Part shown: positions 1 to 12,553 of the stretch, in pieces
Numbering within the stretch: position 1 is the stretch's first letter
How the letters are laid out: the number at the start of each line of letters is the position of its first letter
Assembly (NCBI GenBank): GCA_030562195.1
Contig: CM060201.1
Span: 36,190,067 to 36,254,066 of the forward strand
DNA length: 64,000 nucleotides
Reading direction: 5' to 3'
Origin: Nipponacmea schrenckii
Lineage: Eukaryota; Mollusca; Gastropoda; Lottiidae
Position numbers and translations under genes: made by a program
Notes under the pieces: generated by a model
The model's input: the letters and a program-made list of their open reading frames with translations, nothing else
What the model was told of the DNA's origin: nothing
Databases searched by the model: none

Positions 1-109
1 TAAACATGGACAAGAAACTTCAGGTAGGTCTGTGTATTGAAACATTTGAACGACATTTAGACAGGCGGAGCATAATATAACACAAGACAATAATTATGAG
101 ATAAATACA

Positions 110-1815
110 CACTTCTTTAATACATGGTTACATAATGTTTCAACACAAGTTACAAACTTCTTTAATACATGGGTACATAATGTTTCAACACAAGATACAC
201 ACTTCTTTAATATATGGGTACATAATGTTTCAACACGAGATACACACTTCTTTAATATATGGGTACATAATGTTTCAACACAAGTTACACACTTCTTTAA
301 TACATGGGTACATAATGTTTCAACACAAGTTACACACTTCTTTAATACATGGGTATATAATATTTCAACACAAGTTACACACTTCTTTAATACATGGGTA
401 CATAACGTTTCAACACAAGTTACACACTTCTTTAATACATGGGTACATAACGTTTCAACACAAGTTACACACTTCTTTAATACATGGGTACATAATATTT
501 CAACACAAGTTACACACTTCTTTAATACATGGGTACATAACGTTTCAACACAAGTTACACACTTCTTTAATACATAGGTACATAACGTTTCAACACAAGT
601 TACACACTTCTTTAATACATGGGTACATAACGTTTCAACACAAGTTACACACTTCTTTAATACATGGGTACATAACGTTTCAACACAAGTTACACACTTC
701 TTTAATACATGGGTATATAATATTTCAACACAAATTACACACTTCTTGAATAACAAGGTACATAACGTTTCAATACGAGTTACACACTTCTTTAATACAT
801 GGGTACATAATGTTTCAATACGAGTTACACACTTCTTTAATATATGGGTACATAATGTTTCAACACAAATTACACACGTCTTTAATACATAGGTACATAA
901 TGTTTAAATCACAAGTTACACACTTCTTTAATACATGGGTACATAATGTTTCAACACAAGTTACACACGTCTTTAATACATGGGTACATAATGTTTCATC
1001 ACAAGTTACACACTTCTTTAATACATGGGTACATAATGTTTCAACACAAATTACACACGTCTTTAATACTTGGGTACATAATGTTTAAACACAAGTTACA
1101 CACGTCTTTAATACATGGGTACATAATGTTTCATCACAAGTTAGACACTTCTTTAATAATAAGGTACATAACGTTTCAATACGAGTTACACACTTCTTTA
1201 ATACATGGGTACATAACATTTCAACACAAGTTAAACACTTCTTTAATACATGGGTACATAACGTTTCATCACAAGTTACATACTTCTTTAATACATGGGT
1301 ACATAATTTTTCAACACAAGTTACACATTTCTTTAATACATGGGTACATAATGTTTCAACACAAGTTACACACTTCTTTAATACATGGGTACATAACGTT
1401 TCAACACAAGTTACACTTTTCTTTAATACATGGGTACATAATGTTTCATCACAAGTTACACACTTCTTTAATATATGAAACATAACGTTTCATCGCAAGA
1501 TACACACTTCTTTAATATATGGGTACATAATGTTTCATCACAAGTTACACACTTCTTTAATATATGGGTACATAACGTTTCAACACAAGTTACACACTTC
1601 TTTAATACATGGGTACATAATGTTTCATCACAAGTTACACACTTCTTTAATGCATCGGTACATAATGTTTCAACACAAGTTACAAACGTCTTTAATACAT
1701 GGTTACATAACGTTTCAACACAAGTTACACACTTCTTTAATACATGGGTACATAACGTTTCAACACAGGTTACACACGTCTTCAATATATGGGTACATAA
1801 CGTTTCAAAAAATCG
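110..1815. repeat. 45-bp minisatellite, about 38 copies
   Basis: Tandem array with a strict 45-bp period; the unit runs roughly from CATAATGTTTCAACAC through TTACACACTTCTTTAATAC to ATGGGTA. Copies differ by point changes (T/C in CATAAYGTTT, CAACAC versus CATCAC) and a few small indels. Because 45 is a multiple of three, long stop-free frames appear on both strands (15-residue periodic peptides); these are a by-product of the period and not genes. The array lies about 115 bp upstream of the first recognisable polycystin exon, so it is probably inside an intron of that gene. Confidence 0.95.
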
Positions 1816-1931
1816 CTTTTAAGATATTCGTTTTTTAAAATGTTTTGATCCTGATATTCGGATAGTTGGAAATTCTGAATTTTACATTCACCGTTTTTTC
1901 ATCTAATAAGTTCCATCTTATCACGATTTAG

Positions 1932-4900
1932 AGCGGCGCCAGATCTCCATACATCTACCAGTTCAAGATGCAGACTTCCAGTTCACTAAAGCCAGGAAGC
2001 TGAGAGATTCCGAGTTGAAGAATACCATCAAGGAGATGGTGATCAATCTACTAGTGTTAATCATACTGATATTCATATTGTATAGTAATAGAGACACACA
2101 GAGCTATAATCTACATCAATACGTAGTTCAAAACTTCCTTGATCCACCAAAACCATTCAGGAAATACGAAAAGGTACGTATTGTCAGTTTCCAGCTCAAA
2201 CCGAAAGCTTGAAAGGCTTCTAAAAGCGGTTATAAAGAGGTATTCTATATTTTATATGTACATGTATATCGGAAACGCTGATAACATTAATTTGCACCTT
2301 TCTACTTTTAATCAGACGTGTGTAGCTTTAGTGGTGCGCTATATATTACAAGTATATGTAACTGTTAAAAAGAAATCTTTTGCATTGTCTCGCTCATCTG
2401 TCTTTAATAATTGCTTTATACAGAGGTCTTTTGTATTGGACAGAAGAGCCATATTTCGTAACATTTGAGCAGTTGTTAGCCATCTCACCCTCATCTCCTT
2501 CAGGGATCTGGAGATCTTTGACTGTATTATTTGGATATGAGACTTTCTCTCCCAGCTTTTACCAGTTTTCAACCACATTATCATCTTGTTCAACACAGTC
2601 CTTATCACACCTTTCTTCGTGTTTTCAGGTGACACAAACCAAGCATTATTTTGAATGGTTAGATAAGACTGTGATTGAGACTCTGTTTCCGGAGAAAGAT
2701 TATAGAGACACTCGAATGACGGCTAGTCAACGACTCTTTACGTTTGATAGCAGTAACCTGAGAGTTGGTCCACCGAGGCTGAGACAGGTCAGGGCCGTCA
2801 GTGGTAAGTAAATTAATACTACCTTTGGGGTTGTCCCTTCGGTCAGGGTGAGTTTGTCAACTGTGATTGACACAGATCATGTACGTATTGGCAACAAATG
2901 GGGTACGTTTTGACCAAAGTGAAGGCTAGGACATTTTCGCAGTAGGGCCTTAGCCCACGAGGAAAAAGTTGATTAAATACCGAACACCATGGATTTTTTT
3001 CTTTCAGAGAATTATACATACCCGTTTATTGGAAAATCTGTTAAAATACCGAAATATGAGTTGTTAAACGAAGACACGGGCAATTACTGCCCTTTCTGGA
3101 CCAACCAGCCGTGCAACGACTCTGATGAATTGTTGTTGACCATCGAAGCGTGGAAGTTCACATCGGCTACAGATATTTGGGGTTTGCCTATAGCTGGTTT
3201 GCTTGACACGTATGGTGGTGGAGGGTACATCGCAAACTTAGACGTCAATAAAATCGTATCTACCGAATCTCTAAAGGAACTCTTTCATAAAAAATGGATC
3301 GATAGACACACTCGGGCTGTGTTTTTCGAGTTTACTCTCTATAATGTTGACATTAATATGTTCGTGTACGTCAGTATTGTAACGGAGTTTCCTGCGACCG
3401 GTGGAGTCGTAACGTATTATAACATCTTTCCGTTCCGTCCGTCGCAGCATGTTGGTAATACAGGAGTGTTCATCATAGCTTGTGAAGTTTGTTTTCTTCT
3501 GTACATTATCGTCAGTTTAGTTTTGATGGTGATCAAATTTGCGAAACAGAAATTACAGTATTTTAAGAAATTTTGGAATGTGGTGGAACTGACCAGCATT
3601 AGTGTGTCACTGGGAGGAATAATCTTGTTCGTGATCAGAGACACGGAAGCGTCTAATGCGTTGGCTCTCTTTAAAGAAAACGACCGAGCGTTTGTTAATT
3701 TCTATCACATCGTAATATGGGATTATGCCTTCGTATACGTACTAGGCGTAGTTGTAACCATAGCAACATTGCGTCTGTTAAAAGCCATGGCGTATACCAG
3801 CATCACTCAAAGCGTCTTCAATGTTTTAAGCGCGAGCATGAAAGTCTTTCCAGGATTTGCAGCCTTTATTGGAATTAATCTGATTGGTTGGTCTATTATT
3901 GGGTACATTCTGTTTGGTCGCACCAGTAAGTTTTACTTCTCCTTTGTTGCCGCAATCGAGACGATGTTTGTTGGCTTACTGGGGGACGCCACCTTTAAAC
4001 AGACGAATTCTGAAGTGAGCATGAATATAGTGGAGACTATATTTTTCATAATTTTTGTGATTGCTGTAACTATTCTGCTGACCAATCTGTTTATGGCCAT
4101 ATTGATGGACGTGATGACTAGAGCCCAAGAAACACCGAAACAGAAAGAGCTGGAGATGAATGTATTTATGTATATGTGGGAATCCATTAGTGAAATTGTT
4201 ACTGGTAGACCTTCAGGTAACTAATTTGTATTTTGACTTTAAAGATGGCTTGTCTTGTTTTCGTTTCCATAATTGAACCGCTACTACTATATAAATCTAC
4301 AGCTGAGATGTTCTAATAATTGGGAAAAATACCGGTTTGTCTCAAAAGTCCCTAATTAACTCGTAATCAGACTAATTACGAAGGGCATTCCCTTGACCTG
4401 CCGGATCAAGAAAAGCCATAAAGTCCCTCATTTCGATCACCCAGTACGTGCCCAAATAGATCGTGTATTTTGGTATTTCAAGTATTTTTTTTTCCAGCTA
4501 AAGGAAATGTTTCATTTAAATATGATCTTGAAAACACATAATGAATTAATTTAAATCAGTTTCAACTCACCATATCTCGATTTAAATAGGTTTAGAAAAT
4601 AATAATAAAATACGAAAAATCAATTCTTATACAGCTTCAATCATATAACGTCATTTCTTCACGTTATTGATATATTGAGCACTATTATAACAGTGGTGTT
4701 TCTATATCGCTCTACAATTGATGTATTGAGCACTATTATAACAGTGGTATTTCTATATCGCTCTACAATTGATGTATTGAGCACTATTATAACAGTGGTG
4801 TTTCTATATTACTCTACAATTGATATATTGAGCACTATTATAACAGTGGTATTTCTATATAGCTCTACAATTGATGTATTGAGCACTATTATAACAGTGG

Positions 4901-5957
4901 TGTTTCTATATAGCTCTACAATTGATGTATTGAGCACTATTATAACAGTGGTATTTCTATATCGCTCTACAATTGATGTATTGAGCACTATTATAACAGT
5001 GGTATTTCTATATAGCTCTACAATTGATGTATTGAGTACTATTATAACAGTAGTATTTCTATATTACTCTACAATTGATGTATTGAGCACTATTATAACA
5101 GTGGTATTTCTATATAGCTCTACAATTGATGTATTGAGTACTATTATAACAGTGGTATTTCTATATAGCTCTACAATTGATATATTGAGCACTATTATAA
5201 CAGTGGTATTTCTATATAGCTCTACAATTGATGTATTGAGCACTATTATAACAGTGGTATTTCTATATTACTCTACAATTGATGTATTGAGCACTATTAT
5301 AACAGTGGTATTTCTATATTACTCTACAATTGATGTATTGAGCACTATTATAACAGTGGTATTTCTATATACTCTACAATTGATGTATTGAGCACTATTA
5401 TAACAGTGATATTTCTATATTACTCTACAATTGATAGTATTGAGTACTATTATAACAGTGTATTTCTATATAGCTCTCAATTGATGTATTGAGCACTATT
5501 ATAACAGTGATATTTCTATATTGCTCTACAATTGATATATTGAGCACTATTATAACAGTAGTATTTCTATATTACTCTACAATTGATATATTGAGCACTA
5601 TTATAACAGTGGTATTTCTATTTTAGCTCTACAATTGATGTATTGAGCACTATTATAACAGTGGTATTTCTATATTACTCTACAATTGATGTATTGAGCA
5701 CTATTATAACAGTGATATTTCTATAATTTATTACAGATTATAGCTACCAGAAGAAAGACATATTGTACGACCCTTCCCAAGGACAAACACGATACGATGA
5801 TACTACTAAACCATCAGCAATAGCAGCTCCAAGCTTCGATCACCTGGTCAAGTTTCAAGATAAAGTCAACAAGGCCAATAATTTGACTATTTATCATAAA
5901 CTGACATCACTAGATCTTTTGAACAAGCCTGAAAAATCACCACTTTCTAATTTATAA
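1932..5957 (+). CDS. polycystin-1-like (PKD1/PKD1L) channel protein, C-terminal part, four exons
   Basis: This is the 3' end of a polycystin-1-family gene; upstream exons lie outside the window or are unrecognised. Exons by frame and GT-AG sites: 1932-2173 (phase 0 exit), 2629-2803 (phase 1), 3008-4216 (phase 1), 5737-5957 ending in TAA. Exon 1 carries the linker and first channel helix (I-K-E-M-V-I-N-L-L-V-L-I, then N-R-D-T-Q). Exons 2-3 carry the extracellular polycystin (TOP) domain, with W-L-D-K-T-V, V-G-P-P-R-L-R-Q and Y-G-G-G-G-Y. Four further helices follow, then a pore stretch ending G-L-L-G-D-A and a last helix ending N-L-F-M-A-I-L-M-D-V. The L-L-G-D pore resembles PKD1L-type channels rather than the usual PKD2 filter. 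The terminal exon gives a short hydrophilic tail without an obvious coiled coil. Polycystins are membrane cation-channel or receptor subunits, often ciliary; that role here is inferred from the family. Confidence 0.88.
4672..5733. repeat. 51-bp minisatellite in the last polycystin intron, about 21 copies
   Basis: The unit (51 bp) contains GAGCACTATTATAACAG, TGGTATTTCTATAT, a variable AGC/CGC/TAC triplet, then TCTACAATTGATGTATT. The array runs directly into the acceptor of the terminal polycystin exon: its last partial copy changes from TTTCTATA into ATTTATTACAG at 5736. Each unit also contains TTATAACAG, which is acceptor-like. The 51-bp period produces a spurious 238-residue open frame. Confidence 0.95.
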
Positions 5958-6960
5958 TTTTAGCTGCTTTTTTATTATTGATTTCCCTTTTGTTAACTTT
6001 ATTTATCAGGATTTGAAACGTGATGGAACTCGTGTACATTGTTTGGTATTTATCTTATTTTTCTTATTATTGGCTTACCTGAGATATTTTTATGATTTAT
6101 TTTTTCTCAAGTTGAGATGTAATTGTATTTGTTATATTAGTTCTGCTAGCGCTCTATAACATACTTATCACCTCATTGAAGTGAACAAAAAGTAGAATTA
6201 AAAGTCAATTGAAAAATTTACATCATTTGGAGTTAGAGTATAGATAAATAAAAATTAACCAGATGAGTAAGATTCGATCTAAGAGATTGGTCTTTCAGAA
6301 CAGCCAACAAAACCAAAACATCTATAAGATGATTTTAATTTTTTATAAAATTACTCAAGCCATGATCTTTATATATAGTTAATTGCATCAGGTTCAAAAC
6401 ACTCTAAATGTATGGTCTATATATAGGTCACAATATAACTAACAGCGGAATACCGGAAGTAGTAAGTCGCGCCAAGATGAAAATCACCTTTTATTGCCAA
6501 GACTGATTCAGCATTGTAGAAACCACCGAGGAATGCCGAATGCTTTGTTTTTTTTATCATAATTTTGCACCAATGACGTTAATGATTTTTTAATTTTTTT
6601 ATTTTGCCGCTATTGGCTACTGGTATTTTCGTTTTTTTATCTACCCGATGCTAGCAAACAATCATTGACTCGGAGGCGGTTTTGGGTAGACTAGTTCTGT
6701 GTTCAAAGCGAAACGTTTTGTTAATGGGTTGTGGTAGTAACTGAAGAGTATGTAAAACGTTTCGTGATAACACTTTCATAGTCAACTGCGCCCTGAGATT
6801 TTAGTTTAGCCTTTTAAAATGATAATATTATCTCTGTTTAAATGCCGTTATATTTTATTTAACCATGTTATTCTCTGATAAAACTATATTGTGATATTGT
6901 TATTAACTATTTGCATCTCAGCAATAAACCATTCTATAATCTTTCAATTTGGTTTCAACC

Positions 6961-7215
6961 TTAAAGGGAATATAGGTCTTAGAAAGAACATGAAATTTTA
7001 AACTTGGCCAATAATATATCTGCTGCCATAAATAACATGAAAATATAAAAAAGTTTCAAAAAATAAGTTATTATCAAGAAAGATTCATTTGATTATTGAA
7101 AAACACTTAATAAATTGATTAAGCGTTTTTCCAAAATGCCTCAGTTTTTATATACTATATTGAGCACTTGAGAAGTAAAATATTATGTTCATGCTAAGAC
7201 ACAGTATACCTTTAA
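6961..7215. mobile_element. TTAA-flanked MITE, 255 bp
   Basis: The left end reads TTAAAGGGAATATAGGTCTT and then AGAAAGAACAT. The right end, read in reverse complement, is TTAAAGGTATACTGTGTCTT then AGCATGAACAT. These form terminal inverted repeats of about 30 bp with few mismatches and begin and end with TTAA, the target used by piggyBac and Kolobok elements. No coding capacity. Related fragments occur at 21285-21490, 28015-28280 and 40255-40340, so this is a family. Confidence 0.75.
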
Positions 7216-7466
7216 TTTAAACCTTGGAATTACCCCTTATTACTCGCCAATTAATCACCAAAACGCAACACAATCTACTGGCTGGTTAGTTATACCCGAT
7301 TGCTCCCCCGGATATATCACTTTCCTGTGAACCAATTCTGAGTATGGACTTGTTAGGGAATAATTTCCGTTTTTTTTAAAGAGACAAACCAATAACTTTT
7401 TAAATTTTATTTAAGAAAATTCACACTAAACTACTGGATAAGTTATTATTTTACAATTATATACAA

Positions 7467-7595
7467 ATAAATATAGTCCGAAACACTCCGCAAAGACATG
7501 CCTGTATCAAGTGATAGATAGAACCCTGGGTTTATCATCCGGGTATTAAATTTATACACGTCTTATGTAACAGAGCTAGTTCGGACTATTTTTAA
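7467..7595. mobile_element. short inverted-repeat element (ATAGTCCGAA termini)
   Basis: ATATAGTCCGAAAC at about 7468 is matched by AGTTCGGACTAT at about 7576 in inverted orientation, about 110 bp apart. This is consistent with a very short MITE or a hairpin. No clear target duplication was established. Confidence 0.4.
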
Positions 7596-8548
7596 ATATT
7601 AAAATAAAGGAATGATTTAGAATGAATAAATTATGCCATAACACCATCTTCTCAACTTCTTTACGTGGTTTATCTACGTCACTTCCGTCTCTGATTTAAT
7701 TCACTTCTCCACACTGAAAAGAAAGATAAGAAAATCTCTTAAATAAAACGCATGGAATAAAAAATGTTAATGATATGAATGAAAATTATTTGAAATTTTG
7801 CGTGAAACAAAGAACTCGAAAACCAACATATGGGTAAGTGTATCTCTATTAGCTATATACGCATTGTAATGTTTAATATTTAAGGACAATTTTTAACCCT
7901 CTACCACAATCAGAAAGAATAAGCGGCTTGAGGTTTAACCAGAAATCGCAGAGTAGAAGGAATAACGCCTGATACCAATGCACCGATCAGATGATATTAA
8001 TAAAAAACACATGTTAAATACTTCACAATGTCAAACTATTACGAACTGATTGGCTGTCTTAGCCAGCGTATAGTCCAATCAAATTGCTACATTCAGTGAT
8101 ACAGTAAAGTGCCTAATGATGTCAAGGTATAAGACACAATATTTATCCATTGTAAAAAGTAAACGAGGTGAAATAGCCCAGGGCAGATTACAGTTGTAAT
8201 GATACTGTCACATGATAATAATTTATAATAATCAATAATGATCAATTCAGTTGTCAAAAACATGCTAAAAAATTAGAAGCAATATACTGTAATAAGATAG
8301 CAATGTTTTTATTGATGGAGTTATTTTCCGTGGGATCGGTTTTAATATCATCAGTTTAAATTTCGAACTTATTGCCATTATATTGATGAAAGAAACGAAC
8401 TATCATCGGGTGCTCACGAGACAGAGTCTGTTTATAATTCTGATCTTCAGTCCTTCTATCCCTCCTTTTCATTTCAGATTCTTTTTTAAAACCTTATTGA
8501 CAAACTTATTATTCAAAATGAGTACGCAAAATTATTACTTACCGAATT

Positions 8549-9787
8549 TTACATGCTTGAGTCGGCTATTTTGTTTGCTTCAAACGTAATACCCTTCGCA
8601 CCGTTCGATTCACCATTTAAATCATATCTAACTTCCCGCTCATTCTTCTCTTCAGACGTGTTAGTGGCATCTTTGAATTTGTCGAGTTCTTGAGCACTAT
8701 GCCTGATATTCTGACAATACACTACGTCATGGAACCCGGTAAAATCTACATGCCAGCGACCATTTCCCAAATCATACTCTTCAACTCGTTCAAAACGATG
8801 ACCCCACAAGATTTCATACGGTGTATATGATGTTCTGGCCTCACAAACCTCACCGGTGGCTTCCACAGTACCGACTAAAAACACGATCAGTTCGTATTTC
8901 TCGTGACTCAAGTCTGATGGTCTGATTCCCCAGAATGGACTGTCCTCTGTGATTCTGTGGGTCAAGGTCATGGGCCAGAGAAGGAAGACACGATCACCCA
9001 TTCCATTAGCTTCAAATTCTACTGCTCTCTGATACAAAGGGTAGGTAACCCCTTCCTGCGTCACATGTTTCCTGACCAACATACCTTGTACTGAGGCTTC
9101 GATAAGATGGGATTTACGCATGTCACCAACTCGAATCTGAAGGCATAGGTTACCATCTTCCTGGCAGACGACAGCTTTCTTGCTCAGCAACATGGTTTTG
9201 GCGCGATTCTTTGGCCTGGCAATCTTAACGAAGATGAATCCAAGAAGGAAAGACTCTAGGAAGAATCCAATGGTAACTTGAAGATATATAAGAGGCAAGG
9301 TGCCCGCACAGTGCGCGTTAGGGTAAGCATAACCGTACCCAATGGTGGTTTGAGTTTCTATGGAGAATAATAATGAACCAGCGAACGATTTCACTCCTAG
9401 AAGACACGGAACATGGTTTGGATTGTCTAAATTTTCAAAGTCACCGTTATTGTGAGCCATGGCCCACCATAAAACACCGAAGAACAGGTAAGTGATAAGG
9501 AACACATTGAAAAGAATGGCCAGAGCGTATCGCCATGGAATATCTATGAGAGTTATATATAGATCAGCAAGGTATTTTCGTTTATGTTCACCAAGCCCTG
9601 TATAGTTAATCCTATAACCGCCTTCCTTACCCACCAAAGCTTTTCTCTTGTCCTCCTTATCCTCCGAACCTCGGCACCGAAATTTCAAACAGTCTAAAAA
9701 TCTCTCACATCTTGTCGGCTTCTTGACAATTTTCTTTTGATCTGAAAACATGTAGACAGTACTTTCACGCTCTCGCTGGGAAGCCAT
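8549..9787 (-). CDS. inward-rectifier K+ channel (Kir), intronless, 412 aa
   Basis: Single-exon Kir subunit; four such subunits form an inward-rectifying K+ channel in the plasma membrane. Layout: basic cytoplasmic N-terminus (1-84), M1 (about 85-109), a turret with conserved Cys128 and Cys160 that should form the extracellular disulfide (32 apart, as in Kir2.1), selectivity filter T-I-G-Y-G at 148-152, M2 (about 163-190), then the A-R-P-K-N-R PIP2-contact segment and the cytoplasmic immunoglobulin-like domain to about 365. Glu178 sits at the M2 rectification-controller position (Asp172 in Kir2.1, Glu158 in Kir4.1), predicting strong rectification. Glu230 matches Kir2.1 Glu224. The start codon has a good context (AAG-ATG-G). 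Length is typical for the family. A donor-like GGTAAGT just after the stop could mark a 3'UTR intron. Subfamily is unclear. Confidence 0.95.
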   Translation of the reverse strand: MASQRERESTVYMFSDQKKIVKKPTRCERFLDCLKFRCRGSEDKEDKRKALVGKEGGYRINYTGLGEHKRKYLADLYITLIDIPWRYALAILFNVFLITYLFFGVLWWAMAHNNGDFENLDNPNHVPCLLGVKSFAGSLLFSIETQTTIGYGYAYPNAHCAGTLPLIYLQVTIGFFLESFLLGFIFVKIARPKNRAKTMLLSKKAVVCQEDGNLCLQIRVGDMRKSHLIEASVQGMLVRKHVTQEGVTYPLYQRAVEFEANGMGDRVFLLWPMTLTHRITEDSPFWGIRPSDLSHEKYELIVFLVGTVEATGEVCEARTSYTPYEILWGHRFERVEEYDLGNGRWHVDFTGFHDVVYCQNIRHSAQELDKFKDATNTSEEKNEREVRYDLNGESNGAKGITFEANKIADSSM

Positions 9788-12553
9788 CTTGATTTTCTAA
9801 AACGAACTTTGAAAATTTAAATCAGATTATCAGCATAGCTCTCAGATCACTGATGTTGGTTAATCGAAGTGAATGCACAGAATGGCTCGAATTGGTTGAG
9901 ACTCGCCGAGCTATTTATGATGAATGTTACTTAATGCTTGGTTCTCAGTGATTCTGCCACCTTGCGAAGGGTCGGTCACGCTCTTTACTGCCTAGGCTGT
10001 CAGCCCCGGGCTACTTTCATAAAAATATGACCGATTGTTTTGCGAGGTGTCAAATGACGTCACAATATGTAAGAAGACCAAAAATTATCCCCGATCATAA
10101 AACTCGTTAAAACATAAACGTCATATACTTTCAGTCATTACCATTGAGCCAATCGAAGGTGTTCAAACGTGGTGGTTATCACCCACGGCTAGGAGTGTAT
10201 GTGAGTATATAGCCCTGGGCACCTGTTATGACAAGTCCATGGTATATGATTGTTCGCCGATGTTCTATTGTTTTAAGTGGCATATTATATAAATTATAAG
10301 TAGGAAGTAGATCATTTTTTATGATTTATAAAATATTGAAGATTCGATTTATCACGTGTTGGAAGACATATGTCACTGTCCCCGTCGACCTGTACCAAAA
10401 CCACATTTCATCAAAAACAAAATATTTAAATCCAATCCCTTATTAATTCTATCTTCTGTTCGGCGTCTATTCTTTTGATTTCAATCGAACTTCTCCTGCA
10501 GATTCCAATTTTTGTTAGGAATATTGTTTTAAACTATTCATGTATATGTAAATGTTCTGAAAACAGCCAATTCTTTTTGGAATTTTCTGCAGATTCTGAT
10601 TATCTATCACATACAATATTTGGATTTAAATTTTTTTGTAATTGGCTTAAAATGACATAATAAAATGCCGAGTCCAAAAGATAGATTAGATTAACATAAT
10701 AAGGTAAATAGAATGACAACATTACGTGCTTAATAAAGTGCATCATAATGGCATCGCTCACCCTTTCATTCCCTCCCTAGAGGTTTACAAAGTAAAAAAA
10801 AAAATAGCTCCCTTTGCATATTAATCATTTGCATTTTTCGATCAGTAGTTAATTTTGTAAATCTGCAAGATATGGCATAGTCTCTGCTCGTGGCCAAGGC
10901 CATTTATTCTAAAGGAGAATATCTCTTATAACACTCTAAACTGAGCTATTCAGTGCTTATAATTCACCGTAAAAATTGGAGTTTTCAAATCCATGTGTGT
11001 CCAGAATTGTCCGTGGTACTCTACCATATATAGAAAATACATATAGAAATAGAAATTAAACTCTCCTGGTTTTAGGTATATTAGGTATATGTATTTTAAT
11101 ATTTCTTATGTTTCTATGGGTGATGAATGGCTCCGATGTACATGAAAAGAAATAGAAACGTGTTTTAAACTTTTTCAATTGAATAAACAGGTTATCTCAA
11201 ACTGCTCTGAGCTTTTTACTCAATAAAAAATCCTGTATACAAAACACTTAAAACTTCTGAAAACTGGAGTTTGGTCAAAAGTTAGTCCATTTTCCTAATA
11301 TTGTATCTTAGTTTTTTTCTTATTCAGTATCGGCGCCAGGACCCCGAGACAGGTTGGGGAAAGGCTTAAATAATAATGGGTTGGGAGGTATTATAGCAAA
11401 ATAGGCATACTTTTTTAAGAACACATCCTTTAGACACAATGATGTAGGCACACATCATTTAGGCACATTGTAATTTAGGCAGAGTGCTTTTAGGCTGAAA
11501 TAATGGTTGGGGAGGGGTGCTTCGGTGTACTTCATCAGTCGTGAATAAATTTTATATTAGGCGTTTAGAAAAGTCCTCCTCCCTGCCCCATGACGATTCG
11601 AGAAAAATTGAATTTATTTTGTTCAGTCTGACATACATTTTGGGGTAAAAACATGCGAAATCAAATTTGTTCAAAATAAAATTTACATGCATGGTTTTTT
11701 AACCTATCCTTTTTATCTGGTTCATTTTACCTTTCGTCGATTAGACTTTTATTAAAATTTTGGACAAATAATTTATTTGCAATGTTTAGACTCAAACGAT
11801 TGTAAATTTTTATGAAATTTGTAGACCGGATTATCTAGAACATCAACTATTATTCAGCCTTGAATTTGTCGTTGTTTATATCAAATGCCAAAAATCAACA
11901 ATAAAAGATAAAATCGATAATCAATCATCATTATCTATTGATCGATCAGATATCATCATAGTTTAATAAAACTTCTTACTATTATCTTAAAACAATAGGA
12001 TTATAACGTGGTGAAATATTCTTTAGAAAACAGCGGGGTAGAATAATAGGCTCGAGATTAAACCCCCGGGGATATCTGTATCGTTAAAATATAAAGTACC
12101 TAATCGATCAATATCAGTAAAAAAAAGTGTCTAATTCGTCACTCGGTATCATAAACCTTCATTATCACTCGAGCTGTCAATCAAGCTCTTGTCAACAATG
12201 ACACGAAATATAAAATGATGTTATGCATATATTGATATCGAGAAGTCAAGTCCAACCCATTTTATACCCAACTTGATCCGGGATAAGAAACACGTGTTAT
12301 AAGAACAGCACTTTAAACGTATCAACCATAGATGACTGGCAAGTTCAGAAGGCAACAAGAGAACCAGACGATCAAACACCGGAAGTACAACCAAACTATA
12401 CGTCACAGGAAGTGGTGCTGGTGTCAAATTGTGAACTTGATTCGTACTATAATTATTTCCAGTAGAACAACAAAATTATTTGTGCAAAGGAGTCGGTGAA
12501 CGTGGTATGTTATTTTAGTGAGTTTCTGAAGAACACTTTTTGGACTGTTCAAG
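9788..12553. other. shared upstream region of the two divergent Kir genes
   Basis: About 2.8 kb separates the two Kir start codons. I see no coding sequence. A candidate 3' splice site (ATTATTTCCAG at 12450-12460) about 90 bp before the plus-strand Kir start could end a 5'UTR intron. At 11400-11500 there is a short imperfect repeat of TTTAGGCACA-like words. Promoters of both Kir genes should lie here, but no specific element can be assigned with confidence. Confidence 0.5.

Larger units (their letters stand above)
5958..8548. other. intergenic region between polycystin-like and Kir genes
   Basis: AT-rich sequence without a recognisable gene. It holds two inverted-repeat elements listed separately (6961-7215, 7467-7595). 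A possible minus-strand poly(A) signal for the Kir gene (AATAAA, + strand TTTATT at 8308-8313) lies near its right end. Confidence 0.6.

Noticed and set aside
4675..5391. 238-codon frame (S-T-I-I-T-V-V-F-L-Y repeats) resembling a membrane protein
   Set aside because: Pure 51-bp minisatellite translation inside an intron. The hydrophobic look comes from AT-rich codons.
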